A DNA stretch of 64,000 nucleotides from Chrysaora quinquecirrha (GCA_014526335.1 JACTAT010000101.1:124158-188157), one strand, 5' to 3'. Positions 33,659-46,395 are shown, counted from the stretch's first letter. Notes: generated by a model from the sequence alone, not told the origin. A program made the numbers and translations.

Positions 33659-35139
33659 AGCCATCCTGTAAAGTGTTAGAGATTGCTTTTTGCTCTTGTT
33701 TTCTAGATCTAGAGTTCTTGTTGGACTTCGTTTTGTGAAAGCTTCACAAAACCTCAGAAGCGTAGTGGGTGGGGGGGGGGGGAGACTCGGAATTTCGGAT
33801 AAATTCGGAAATTTGACCTTGTAGATTTTTATGTCGTGCATTCGTACAATTGATTGATTTGAGGTCAGTTCCCATGTTGATGCCATGACAAGAATTGGAA
33901 TAGTCTTATTTCATCATCGATTATTTTTCTTAACCGCGAGGTGCGCAGGGGCGCACATTATGGGGGGGGGGGGTATGACACTAGCTCCCCCAGTAATTCT
34001 AGGCATTCTGACCCAGACAATAATTGAGATAATAATTGAAAATTTGGTCTCGGGGCCATTTACGCTATCCTTACGAGCTTCTTTAGCATTATTTTTAGAT
34101 TACCTTCTTCGGATAGCTTTGTATACCATCATACTGATAGTAAAATTATAAATAATCGGTGCGATAAGCTGCTAATCCAAGCATATCTAGAGCTCGCATT
34201 TCTTAAATTTTTCCCAGAGCCCCTATGGCCACTCTCGGCCGACTGCAACCGATTGTAATACTGCCGTTTGCAATGGAGACCCCTAACTCTAAACCACAGA
34301 CAAGTGGCATTAACCGTTTCTAGACCTACATCTAGTGTTTAAGTTTTTGGACTATTACGGACGTCAGGCGATAACTTCAAGATTACATAAGAAATTCAGT
34401 TAAATTTTTTCTTCAGTGTAAAATGTTGGTGCATGCCCCGGACCCTCTAATTCGTACGGCTTCCGGCGCAATAGTGTCTACTGCTGTCGCATGCGCATGC
34501 TGAAGTCAGGGGATTTAAAGGTGATGCCTCGTCGGAAAATCGTTAAATTGTGCCCCTCTATGAGTTCCTACCCACGACGCCCCAGCACAACCGAACTAGC
34601 CACAGATTTCCTTTGAAACACTATGACTTTATCCATATAGTCAATAGAAATGAGTCTTCCTTTTTGCTAACACCATGAATGATCTAAAGAAACACGCTGT
34701 TTCTGTTGGACAATTGAACACCGTGGAGATTGGAGTGGCGACAGCCCGAGAATCCATAGTCATAGTTAAACAATAGGCTCGGAAAACAAATTTTGTACAT
34801 CATAAAACATTTGTCAAATATTAACAAAATTAATCTAATTTGATTCACAACCAAGTTCCCAAAGAGATTAAGAAATTGTAAAATTCATTTACAGATGCGG
34901 TAGCTAAAAATTCCAAAAAGCTAATTTCACACAGAAAAGTTAGATAAAGAAAGTGGATGATATTATAAATATCGATATACTGCAATGGCTAATTAGGGAA
35001 ATTTTCCACGTTTTATCAGCAGGCGAATTTTTCGTGAATGTGAACAAAAAATATTTTCTCTTTTTGCAAACTAATTATTGATGAAGATAATCATAAAATA
35101 AAGAATGGAGTATTTTCATAGCTATCTAATACACATTTT
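33659..35139. other. interval with no supported gene
   Basis: Contains poly-G/poly-C tracts (33769-33781, 33962-33972) and scattered short repeats. A plus-strand hydrophobic frame (33885-34151) has no splice sites or start context that I trust. Confidence 0.5.
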
Positions 35140-35545
35140 CAACTAAGGGCCTCGTTTTCAAAAAGTTTGAAAATTGTGTAACAGAAACATTTCGAAGTCA
35201 GATTCGAATTCACCACCTTCGTTTAAGTGGTTGGGCAAAGTTTTATGCTTCTAGTCCTTACAATGTTGATTTTGTAGCAATTTAAAGTTTGAAAAGTTAT
35301 AAGGGATTTGACCGTGAAAATGACTGAGGGTGTAAAATTTCACCCCGAGCTATTTTTCATGGTCAAATCCTTAATAGATTTTCAAACTTTTTGTCGCTAT
35401 AAAATCAACATCTTAAGGAATAGAAGCGTAAAAATTTGCCTAAACACTAAAATGAAGGTGCTCAATATGAATCTGGGCTCAAAATATTTGTACGAAAAAG
35501 TTTTCAGAAAATATTGAAAAAACGAGGCTCTTTGTTGAAAAGGTG
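35140..35545. mobile_element. palindromic MITE (copy 2 of the 5245-5590 family)
   Basis: Begins TTCAACTAAGGGCCTCGTTTTC and ends AACGAGGCTCTTTGTTGAA; the arms include ATTCGAATTCACCACC and its diverged reverse. Confidence 0.65.
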
Positions 35546-36068
35546 TATTAACATAAAATGTCGTCAACATATCTGTAAAACAGGACCTTAGGACCGTTAA
35601 AGCGTTCAAGCCAGGTCTTTTCGTAGTGCCCCATGAAGAGATTAGGAGGCGTACCCATAGAGACACCATCGACATGGTCAGAGAACCTATGAACAAAAGG
35701 CGAGTTTGCGCTATGGCAAAAGCGAAAATTTTCCTTACATCTGGTGATGAAGATTCGTCTTATTTTATGATTATAGAGTGTTATTTTACTTTATATTAAA
35801 TTATTTTATGATTGGAGTCAAAATAAAACAAATATTCGTTAGTATTTAAGTTTAATAGCTATAGGCCATAAACTGTAGCTAATCAGTGCTGATTATTATG
35901 AGCATAAGAAATAAATATTGTATCGGATAAAAATCAGCTGGCTTGATCATTGTTCCTAAAAGTAGGTGGAAGATCGCAGCAAATGCATCTTGAAAGCGAA
36001 GATGCTTGACATCGATCATTGATCATTCTTTTCGTGTCAACAAATCATCCATCCATAGATTGGACATA

Positions 36069-36653
36069 CAGTTGACATCCGCTATCTCGACTGCCCGCTA
36101 TCTCGAACATTCGCTATCTCGAACGATTTTCCATTTCCCCTCGTTTTGGTATAAGGGTTTGTATAGAAAAATCATCCGCTATCTCGAACCCCGTTATCTC
36201 GAACATTCGCTGTCTCGAACCATTTTCGATTTCCCATGGACGAAAACTCGAATCTCGAACTTTGCCAAATTTTCTGCTGAACTTGATAAAGAGACAGGCT
36301 GAAAATATGTATAAGCTCGCCTAGCGGAGCTGGAATGGCAGCACCTAAGTGATATGCTGCCCATGTATACAATAGATAAAGCTGTTCTCTTTCGAGATGT
36401 GCTGCATCGCTATTATCTCAATTTCACCAATTGTAGGAATGAAAACAGATGAGCTTTGACTCCTATGTAAAAAACACAAGACTTGTTTGATGAAATTTGG
36501 GTTCAGTTACCCTGCATGTTAATCGGGGTTCCTTTTCTGACTTAAAAACTATAATTTTCTATATTTATAGGGGGGCATCTGTTATTTCGAGCATTCGCTA
36601 TCTCGAACAAATTCCAGTTTCCCTTGAGAGTTCGAGATAGCGGATGTCAACTG
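36069..36653. mobile_element. pogo-like element, CGCTATCTCGAAC keyword (copy 1)
   Basis: Termini CAGTTGACATCCGCTATCTC and its reverse, flanked by TA (36067-36068, 36654-36655). CAGTTGAC at a TA site is a common pogo/Tigger-type end. CGCTATCTCGAAC is repeated at both sides of the body. It ends 14 bases from the polyadenylation signal of the next gene. Confidence 0.85.
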
Positions 36654-36666
36654 TACAAGTCACAAT

Positions 36667-36672
36667 TTTATT
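36667..36672 (-). terminator. polyadenylation signal AATAAA
   Basis: Minus-strand hexamer 10 bases after the stop of the Lys/Glu-rich gene. Confidence 0.6.
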
Positions 36673-36681
36673 TCTTAAAGC

Positions 36682-39600
36682 TTAAACTCCTTTGAAAACA
36701 TCGACATTTGAAGACAATATCTTTCCGTTTTCAATTTTCAGGCCTGAAATAGAAAGTAACGCTGCTGGTGTATTTTCAGCACCAACTATATTAAAAGGTT
36801 CATACATTTGATTAAATATATCTGCTGCATTAACAACCTCATCCTTTTTTATTTTTTCTTTCCCGTTTTCTTTCTTAGGTATCTGTGATTTTTTTGTTTC
36901 TTTTTCTTTCATTTTTCCTTCTTTTCCTTTTTCATTTGTAGTCTTAGGTGGCTTCTTGTCTTTTTCTTTTCCTTCTTGTTTGACATCGGTGCCTGATAAA
37001 ATGCATGCAGCAGATATCAATTACACATGTTTGCATGTCATGCACTACACGCTTTATTCAAAAACATTTGGCACCGATTTCAGCCTGCCTGCTTCTTATT
37101 TGAAACGATTTTTCACCAACCTATCCCCCCTATACCTTTCTCAAACACATGTTTAAAATGCATTCCCGGGGAAGGGCTTCACGCTGGTGAACATTGCTTG
37201 TATGTATGTAACACAGTTTCGGAGATAGCAAACAAAGACTATTCTTATTAAACAACGTTTATATCATTAAATATTCTTTACAACGTATAATATATATGTA
37301 GGTCTACTCTGTATGAAAATTGTATTTAAGCTAAATGTTAATTAGCGAATGTAGCTAGCTAAGATTTTTAGTGTTGTGTGATATTGTTGCCCTGAAAAGT
37401 CACAGCTGGGTTATTTAGCAACAGCCATGCATAGTTAAGTGGCGAATTCTCAGTAAATTGTGCGGATATCACAACCTCAGTGCGATCGATAGCCAACTCT
37501 TTGGCTGCTGTCCTCTTAAGCGAATTGAGATTGCGCTTGCTTGATTTTATTAAGATATAGAAACCAAAGCAAGACAAAAAGAACACATTTATTCAGTGTT
37601 CCAAGCATATTTCAGGTTACCAAAAAGTAGCATCTTTCTAGCAGCTGTCTCAGGAAACTTAAAACCCATGCAATATATCAAAATTTTGATCTAACAGCTG
37701 ACAAATCTTGATAAAAATCTTAGCCTCCTCTCTCCCGTCATTTTGGCACAATAATCTGACTTCTTCTTCCAGTCCTAAATTGTCAAGTGAACCAAAGAGG
37801 CACGAACTAGCAATAACAAAGATTCGAATCAGTTTTAAACAGGGCACAAGAATTATTTTGCTTCTCGAAGCAATAAAAGCGAATTGCAATGAAGGCAATT
37901 AGATTGTTTCGGCCGGGGAGAGTGAGGCAGCTCGCTACTGCATTAAAAAGAACGGACAATGTCAAATCAAACTTATGCTTCGCTCAAAAAGAACGCACCC
38001 AAAATTGACCCAGATCTCAGCCCAATGTTCTTATTAAGGTTGTTCTTATAAAAAGCGTGGTCATGCAGCATCATTAGGTTTATACCACGAGCAAAGGTGA
38101 ATGGAAAGAACAGCAATGGTATCCTACGCGTCTCCGATATCCGCTGTATTAAACACTCACTACTGCACTGTCGTCGTATTCCTCCATTTTATCCTCTCAC
38201 TATCCCTCTGTCATTGAAATAATCTTGACATGGCATACAGGTATGTAGGTGTACGGATAGTCACAGGGGTCTCGCCAGCCTCCAGATAAGATTACAGAAA
38301 GCCCTGCTTTCTGAAAGAGTCGCTTTATTTTAGTCTTTACTCCTTGGAAAAATTTTTCAAACAAGACCCAGCCACTCTCATTCTCAATACTTTCTTATTG
38401 AAAACATCCATCACAGTACACCATGTCAAACAATGCAGTGCACTCTCAATTTTCGTGTAAGTGATACTTCCAATGGTGGAGTAAAAAAAAACATTCACTA
38501 AGGCTACGTTTACACTAGAGAAAATGGATGGGATTTTGAAGTGGATCGGATTCAAAAGTTGTAGATTTGGTACGGATACACCTACGTTTACACGAGGCAC
38601 GGATCCGATCCACTTTTGGATCTAGCAATTGACGCATGCGTGGTTACCGAATATTTCTATAATAGTACTTTTAAATAATATTTTGGAAGAGAGCTAGTTT
38701 TGGATCGGATCCGCCTGTTTACAAGATGCAAAAGTAGATCGGATCTAAACTTTGACAACGCATTCAAAGCGATCCAAAAGTAGGTCAGTAGTCGCGGACC
38801 AAAAATGGATCGGATCTAAGAATTATGTGTAAATGGAAGGCGAAGGGTGAAGGTGAAGGTGAAATGGTGTTTTAGCGCCAGTCGCTAGGATCTCAGTAAT
38901 AGGTTAACTTATCGAGGTCTCGAACCTGGTTGTGACGCTACCGTGGCTGGGCTCGAACCCTGACCACACTGAGCTCTTGACACCACGGGTAGGCTGGATT
39001 ACACCATGATGCCACAGCACCTTCAACGGGGTCTCATACCAATAGGAAATTTATGAGACAGCTTCTCGCTAAGCAAGGCCGCTTGTGTTTCAGTAAAAGG
39101 AATTAACATACCAGATTTCGCCTTGTCTGTTGCTCCTGGTTCAAGGGCGCCTGACTCTTGTGCATTCTTTGGCTTCTCATCTTCGATATTAATTTTTGTC
39201 GCATTTTTACCTGAGTTAGAAATTTAAGTGAATTTGAATAACTGCCTATTGCGAAACGTGAATTCATTTCCTGTATTTAGCAAGGAAGTGACAATATGTA
39301 AATAGGGTAGGGGTAATAGACCAAATCGGCTAACATTGTTTACACCTATTTCAGGTCACATGGTTGGTTATAGCCTTGAGGCACCATTGCTTTGTTGTCA
39401 AATTCAGAGCTCGCTTTTTGCTTTTGTGTTTCAGTAAAAGGAATTAACATACCAGATTTCGCCTTGTCTGTTGCTCCTTTTTCAAGGGCGCCTGACTCTT
39501 GTGCATTCTTTGGCTTCTGATCTTCGATATTAACTTTTGTCGCATTTTTACCTGAGTTAGAAATTTAAGTGAATTGGAATAACTGCCTATTGCGAAACGT

Positions 39601-42600
39601 GAATTCATTTCTTGTATTTAGCAAGGAAGTGACAATATGTAAATAGGGTAGGGGTAATAGACCAAATCGGCTAACATTGTTTACACCTATTTCAGGTCAC
39701 ATGGTTGGTTATAGCCTTGAGGCACCATTGCTTTGTTGTCAAATTCAGAGCTCGCTTTTTGCTTTTGTTTTTCAGTAAAAAGAAATTAACATACCAGATT
39801 TCGCCTTGTCTGTTGCTCCTGGTTCAAGGGCGCCTGACTCTTGTGCATTCTTTGGCTTCTGATCTTCGATATTAACTTTTGTCGCATTTTTACCTGAGTT
39901 AGAAATTTAAGTGAATTGGAATAACTGCCTATTGCGAAACGTGAATTCATTTCTTGTATTTAGCAAGGAAGTGACAATATGTAAATAGGGTAGGGGTAAT
40001 AGACCAAATCGGCTAACATTGTTTACACCTATTTCAGGTCACATGGTTGGTTATAGCCTTGAGGCACCATTGCTTTGTTGTCAAATTCAGAGCTCGCTTT
40101 TTGCTTTTGTTTTTCAGTAAAAAGAAATTAACATACCAGATTTCGCCTTGTCTGTTGCTCCTGGTTCAAGGGCGCCTGACTCTTGTGCATTCTTTGGCTT
40201 CTGATCTTCGATTTTAATTTTTGTCGCATTTTTACCTGAGTTAGAAATTGAAGTGAATTTGAATAACTGCCTATTGCGAAACGTGAATTCATTTCCTGTA
40301 TTTAGCAAGGAAGTGACAATATGTAAATAGGGTAGGGGCAATAAACCAAATCGGCTAACATTGTTTACACCTATTTCAGGTCACATGGTTGGTTATAGCC
40401 TTGAGGCACCACTGCTTTGTTGTCAAATTCAGAGCTCGAACCACTCTTTTCATGGCACAAGATTTAGAATTCAATTGAAAGGAAAAGCTCGTCAAGAGTA
40501 TGGCCATGTTACAGTAAGTCCCCGCTTTTAAGAAACAACAACCTTTGGACACGGGACTGTTGATTGAAAACAATTAACCATTGTTTTACATATTGTTTCG
40601 TAGGATTTTCTAGGCTGCAGATTCTTATAAGTCTGTTTCTTAAAAGCGGGGACTTACTGTACCTCGAATGGGTAAAAACAATGTTAGCCGATTCGGTCTA
40701 TTCAATTCGATTTGAAATATAGCAAGGTTGCTAGCATCTTTTCTCAAAATTGCCTATTCATTTCATTTGCAATATGATTTCGAATCGCACCAATGCCTAT
40801 CAAAAGTCTTGAAACAATTTTGCTATTTTACTTCATTAATTTTATTCTGAAACCCTAAGGAAGAAATTTAACGTGCAGTGATGACCAATTTGTGCAGTGA
40901 TGAATGAGATTTGTGCAGCAATAAGCGGGCACATTTTTGCAGTGATGACATTCTTTATTTTCTTTTTCGAAATCACAAGATATATTTTATGATCAGTCGG
41001 AATAACAAGATATGTCTGGGTCCTAATTCCCCATATTCCGCTTTACACTGATCATCTTCCTCGCTAGGACCTTCACTTCCAACAGGTAATCCACGATAGG
41101 TATTGCTTTTTTAGGGTCCCGAAATGGTAATTAGAGTGATTTTGGCTTAATGACTTTTAAAACTTTCTGGGGGAGCATACCCCGCACACCCCTAGTAGGG
41201 GTACCACAGTGCCAATTTTTTATTTGTTCCTCCACATTAAAGAACGTATGCTCCTGTGCCCCCTTGGAGTTTTTTTCGTCATACTCCGGTATGCTTCTTT
41301 GTTTTGGGTTTTAGTTGATTTTTCCACATATACTTGAGCTGTGTTTTTAGTGTATGTTTCAACTCAAACAAAAACAAACTACAGTAATGCAAAATTAGTT
41401 GGCAAGCCAATTTTCACCCCAAAATCAACATTTTCTGCGTATTTGTGCGCGATGAAAAATCCAGAAAATGAACCCTGGAAACCCCTTCTCTGGAAAAAGC
41501 ATTTTATAAACGTCTAGACTGTAGATAGCTAGAAAAACAGAACAGCATTGTTTGGGGGGAGGAATAGAATGATTTTCTGTTCAAGAAAGGGAAGGCGAGT
41601 CTTATTTTTCAAAAATTATTGGTGTATTCCGCTAACTCTTGGCGGGAATTGTTAATGCAACACCATGTACAAAATTTAAAAATGTTTTCAACTACAACAT
41701 GGACGGCCAACAACGTACCCACCCTGGGTAATGTATGTGCAGTACAGTGGAGGGTGTGCAGTACGGTGGAGGATGTTCAGTACAGTGGAGGGATATCATA
41801 AGTACATTGGAGGGATACCATCAGTACGGCGGAGGGTGTTCAGTACAGTGGAGGGATACCATCAGTACGGTGGAGGGATATCATCAGTACGGTGGAGGAT
41901 GTTCAGTACGGTGGAGGGATATCAGCAGTACAGTGGAGGGATACCATCAGTACAGTGGAAGGATACCAGAAGTACTGTGGAGGATATTCAGTACTGTGGA
42001 GGGATACCATCAGTACAGCGGAGGGATACCATCAGTACATTGGAGGGATACCATCAGTACAGTGGAGGGATACCATCAGTACAGCGGAGGATGTTCAGTA
42101 CGGTGGAGGGATATCATCAGTACAGTGGAGGATGCTCAGTACTGTGGAGGGATATCAACAGTACAGTGGAGGGATACCATCACTGCAGTGGAGGGATACC
42201 ATCAGTACAGTGGAGGATATTCAGTACTGTGGAGGGATATCATAAGTACGGTGGAGGGATATCATCAGTACAGTGGAGGATGTTCAGTACGGTGGAGGAT
42301 ATCATCAGTACAGTGGAGGACTTTCCAAATTTCTGCACGAGTCCGAGTTTTCTACCCTTGGTTATCATATTCAGTGCTATTGAAAAAACTTTCGGAGTCA
42401 GATTTCTATCACTCAATACGATCAATGTATCAATCATTATGAAAGCCGAAAGGGCTGTTGAAGCGAGGTTTCTTTATCATAGTTGTTCGTCTCGATTAAA
42501 CAAGTTCTATTTTTTTTTAACTTTTCATATTTTGAAAACTCTAAACCATAACCACTTCAACGCTTTTTCAATACAGAAATTGTAAGTACAAGAGGAAGGA

Positions 42601-44804
42601 AGCACAAATTTTTCCCACTATGTTGTTAATTGTCACCATTTTATGTAGGCTTCTTTTAAAAAATATTCCAATTTATTTAATACAGGTAAAATGTTAACTC
42701 AGTTGCTACAAATACGATGGGTAGAAATTCACAAGCATTTTCATAATATCGTAATGATGTAGATTGGAAAGGCGAGGCAGACCAGACCAGCATAACGACA
42801 ACACTAGCTGAATTACACTCATTTTTTTATAAAAACTCATCTCTTAACCATATTGTAATAGGGTTTCGTTACTTTGAACACAGTGAGTATAGTTCAAAAT
42901 CGAAATTTCAGAAACTTTATGAAATTTGTTATTCAAAGCGAGAAAATACGGGCATTATTATTCAAGTGTCATAGAAATTATTTTTATCTGGGGATTATTT
43001 TTACATAGACATTACACAAAACTAAAACTGAAACGGTAAAATAGATGGCTGAATTTATAAACGGAAACAGTTTCTTAGCTCTTGTCACTTCATATTTCAT
43101 ACAGAAGAGTTTCTTGATTTTTAGGAAAATGTGTACTTTCATATAGAAAAATGGAAGTGAAAAAAAAAAACAATGAACAACTTCAAAATCCAAACAGTGA
43201 TACGAAAAGGTTTGCTTTTGAGTCGGGAAAATCAAGGCACGCATGCCCAAGCAAGGACATACACTGATTAAGGACATGGACCATTTACTTCTTTAGAGAG
43301 CAGTTACGTTAGTTATGATTTCGTTTTGTTTTAAGATTATAAGAGAAGATTTTGAGTTTGAGATAGAAGTTATATATTAGCAAGTCGCACTACACACTTT
43401 TTTTATAAGAATACAGTCTATAAGAATATTCAGGCTCAAAATTGCCAAAGAACAATGGAAATTTAAGAATAACAATGGAAAAGTTCGAGCCCAGCAAAAA
43501 TTAGGATATTCTTATAGAAAAAGTGCGTATTCCAGCTTGGCTTGGTTGTTCGACATTGCCTACAAAGAAAATGCGATTTCGTATCACTGTTTGGATTTTG
43601 AAGTTGTTCATTGTTTTTTTATAATCTCTATGACACTTGAATAATAATGCCCGTATTTTCTCGCTTTGAATAACAAATTTCATAAAGTTTCTGAAATTTC
43701 GATTTTGAACTATACTCACTGTGTTCAAAGTAACGAAACCCTATTACAATATGGTTAAGAGATGAGTTTTTATAAAAAAATGAGTGTAATTCAGCTAGTG
43801 TTGTCGTTATGCTGGTCTGGTCTGCCTCGCCTTTCCAATCTACATCATTACGATATTATGAAAATGCTTGTGAATTTCTACCCATCGTATTTGTAGCAAC
43901 TGAGTTAACATTTTACCTGTATTAAATTGGAATATTTTTTGAAGAAGCCTACATAAAATGGTGACAATTAACAACATAGTGGGAAAAATTTGTGCTTCCT
44001 TCCTCTTGTACTTACAATTTCTGTATTGAAAAAGCGTTGAAGTGGTTATGGTTTAGAGTTTTCAAAATATGAAAAGTTAAAAAAAAATAGAACTTGTTTA
44101 ATCGAGACGAACAACTATGATAAAGAAACCTCGCTTCAACAGCCCTTTCGGCTTTCATAATGATTGATACATTGATCGTATTGAGTGATAGAAATCTGAC
44201 TCCGAAAGTTTTTTCAATAGCACTGAATATGATAACCAAGGGTAGAAAACTCGGACTCGTGCAGAAATTTGGAAAGTCCTCCACTGTACTGATGATATCC
44301 CTCCACCGTACTGAACATCCTCCGCTGTACTGATGGTATCCCTCCACTGTACTGATGGTATCCCTCCAATGTACTGATGGTATCCCTCCGCTGTACTGAT
44401 GGTATCCCTCCACTGTACTTATGATATCCCTCCACTGTACTGAACATCCTCCACCGTACTGCACACCCTCCACTGTACTGCACATACATTACCCAGGGTG
44501 GTACCATGGGGATGGCAAAGTACCATTATGCTGGGGGTACAAAAAAGGGGCACATTACTGCAAATGTTCTTTGCAGCTTTAATGAGAAAAGGTTAAATTC
44601 AATAAAAAAAAAAGTTGAAAACTGGATACCTATTTCACCAGCATGTTGCTCTGCATTCGTTGTGTTTTCACCATTTTTAATGTTATTGTCGTTCTCTGCC
44701 TTTTCATCAGTTGTGTTTGACTTTGGAATAGGTGAGCAGTAGAGTATATGAGCTAAACACAGTGTAAGGAGAAGCCAGAAAGGTAGTACCTTGCAAAGCA
44801 TCAT
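36682..44804 (-). CDS. secreted Lys/Glu-rich protein with four 33-residue exon repeats
   Basis: Exons on the minus strand: 44639-44804, 40137-40235, 39795-39893, 39453-39551, 39112-39210, 36682-36992. All have GT-AG borders and every junction is phase 1, completing a glycine codon, so the 873-nt message encodes 290 residues. MMLCKVLPFWLLLTLCLAHI is a strong signal peptide, followed by SPIPKSN and an Asn-rich acidic stretch (residues 25-55). Residues 56-187 are four near-identical 33-mers, KNATK(I/V)(K/N)IED(Q/E)KPKN... to DKAKSG. The last exon is Lys/Glu-rich (KEKDKKPPK to KEKIKKDE) and ends in a neutral tail with YEPFNIVGAENTPAALLSI. I recognise no family; a secreted matrix or mineral-associated protein is one guess. 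Intron 1 contains the foldback element. A 50-nt intron just upstream of the ATG (donor at 44855) is possible. Confidence 0.75.
37000..38500 (-). other. intronic stretch with two unexplained open blocks
   Basis: Lies in the last intron of the Lys/Glu-rich gene. Minus-strand blocks 37368-37586 (RTAAKELAIDRTEVVISAQF) and 37659-37885 (GLEEEVRLLCQNDGREEAKI, after an acceptor-like ttgttattgctag) read like protein but have no partners I could join. 38501-38840 looks like a MITE with GGATCGGAT repeats. Confidence 0.3.
38830..39025 (-). repeat. SINE B, tRNA-derived, near full length
   Basis: Minus strand has GAAGGTGCTGTGGCATC at the head, GTGGTGTAATCC as A-box-like sequence, GGTTCGAGCCC as B box, a body shared with 14082-14262, and a TTCACC tail. 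It lies 90 bases from the duplicated exon array. Confidence 0.8.
39077..40440 (-). repeat. 342-bp tandem duplication of exon plus intron, four copies
   Basis: Exon starts fall at 40235, 39893, 39551 and 39210, a period of 342, 342 and 341 bases. Both the 99-nt exon and its roughly 243-nt intron are nearly identical between copies. Coding changes are few: I to V and K to N in the first line, P to K in copy 3, Q to E in copy 4. Confidence 0.95.
40512..40659. mobile_element. pogo-like MITE, CAGTAAGTCCCCGC ends
   Basis: CAGTAAGTCCCCGCTTTTAA and its perfect reverse at the other end, TA at 40510-40511 and 40660-40661. GTTTCTTA repeats inside. 148 bp in intron 1 of the Lys/Glu-rich gene. Confidence 0.85.
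41735..42312. repeat. 22/19-bp minisatellite, left arm
   Basis: About 27 units of AGTAC(A/G)GTGGAGGGATA(C/T)CATC mixed with shorter AGTACGGTGGAGGATGTTC. The inverted right-arm array at 44277-44490 has about ten. Confidence 0.95.
43393..43527. mobile_element. TA-flanked MITE inside the foldback loop, ATTCTTATA keyword
   Basis: CACACTTTTTTTATAAGAAT and, reversed, CGCACTTTTTCTATAAGAAT; TA at 43391-43392 and 43528-43529. Related half-elements occur at about 46300-46377 and 58043-58100. Confidence 0.75.
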
Positions 44805-44855
44805 CCTAGACAACGATACATGATGGATTTAAAGATCAATACCATGGAACATTAC

Positions 44856-46395
44856 CTACAAGACTTCAAAGATCGTCTTGATGTGGTTGCCTAAAATCAA
44901 GAGTTTGCTTTTCTTCAAGGGCGAAGGCGACGCCTTCGTGCGTCGAAGTTTGCAGCAGCCAAATTATTTCAGTTGTGAGCCTTTATCTTCGCTCTTACTC
45001 TTCCATAACTGAGGCAATGGTTTATTGGTCGAAGTTAAATCAGTTGAAGTTGCAGTTAAGGAGTTTTATGAAGCAGAGCTGCTGAAGTATTCGCGCAGTT
45101 GTGGCGCAGTAACATCGGTGTTGGCTTCAGTTATGTTACGATTATGCCAAAAATGGACACTGGAATTTTGACTTTAATTCAATGTGGCATAACTTTGACG
45201 TATGACCTAGGCCTAAGAGACGACTAATCAAATTTGCCTTTTCGTCAAAATGGTGACAATCAAGCCGCAGTGAGCATAAGCAGTCAAATAAAATGCTTGG
45301 ATCATCTTGGCACGGGGGGAGTTCTTCCATAGTAAAGGTACCTGGGGACATGCCGCGCTAGAGAGTATACTTTCTCGGACTTCTTGTCTAGCCAAGGGTA
45401 TACTTTTTAGTAATTTTGGTCTAGCAAAAAGGGTATCATATTTGGGAATGGGCTGGCCATGCTTTTGTCTTTAGTAGCCTTGGAAATTAGAAATTTCATC
45501 GTAAACATTTTAAAAAGAAACTGCGGTAAAAGGAAAAGGACGACGACGACCTTTTAATTTTCGACTAGAGACCAACAATTTAGAGCGTATTTGTCTAGCC
45601 GCTAAGGGTATCATTTTGGTAGAAATTGGTCTAGCCAAGAGTACCATTTTCTCGCAAAAATTAGTCAAGCCAACGGTGCCATTTTGAATAATCTGGCGGC
45701 AGACCCCTACCAAAAATTTAGCCAAGAACCCCCCTGCATCTTAGATGCAACTTCATCCCCTCTAGTGGAAATCTCGTCGATTTCAACAGACCCAATCGCG
45801 AACCGATCAGGCCCATCATCACGATTGCTTTCTATGCTTACTATTAATTTCTCAAATTTCATCTTTAGATTTCGCATTAGATTTCACGTACATGAAAATC
45901 GTAACGATAAATCGAAAATCAAGGAACTAGTGATGTTGGCGGTATTTTTGTTGACAAAATCACATGGCTTACGGGTTTCATTTTTTGTCATGAAAACATT
46001 GCAAACACATGTTGTTAGCCTTGTATATGCTGAAAGGGCGTAAAATTCCTCATTAATTTTGAAAAATTTCGCCGCAATAAAATTATAATCTTGAACCCTA
46101 GAACCATGTAAATTGCCTAAACAAAAAAACAAATATGCTTAATCCGAAACTGAATTTAAATTTTTTGTGTGAAGAAATTTTCGGAAATAAATCATTCTTA
46201 ATTTTTCAACGTTGCCAAGCGGCCTGAAGATCAAGAGAAATAAGTTTAATTTGTGTAAAACGCAGAGTAATAAATTGTATTCATGAAGTTTGAGCCTCAG
46301 ATTATTCTTAAATAATTCTTAAATTTCAGCGGTTTTGAACCTCAATATTCTTATAGACTGTATTCTTTAAAAAGTGTGTACATGATAATAAAGTA
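44856..46395. other. upstream flank of the Lys/Glu-rich gene and repeats
   Basis: 45340-45690 repeats TCTAGCCAAGGGTAT in variants, suggesting another keyword-type element. 44930-44950 is a GGCGAAGGCG/CGCCTTCG hairpin. No gene is supported. Confidence 0.45.

Larger units (their letters stand above)
41719..44501. mobile_element. foldback-type element with minisatellite termini
   Basis: Two nearly identical inverted arms (41719-43207 and 43577-44501) flank a 369-bp loop. Each arm begins CCACCCTGGGTAATGTATGTG, continues as an array of 22-bp (AGTACAGTGGAGGGATACCATC) and 19-bp units, then has about 700-900 bp of unique sequence. The left array is about 590 bp and the right about 215 bp. The left arm carries an extra 172 bp near 42985-43157. 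A TAC triplet flanks both ends (41716-41718, 44502-44504). The design resembles Drosophila FB elements, whose inverted repeats also consist of short tandem units. No transposase is visible. Confidence 0.85.

Noticed and set aside
41731..42585. Three overlapping long plus-strand frames (117-284 residues) with VQYSGG/YHQYSGG repeats
   Set aside because: The 22/19-bp minisatellite simply lacks stop codons in all frames, the unit is not a multiple of three so frames rotate, and it is part of a foldback arm.
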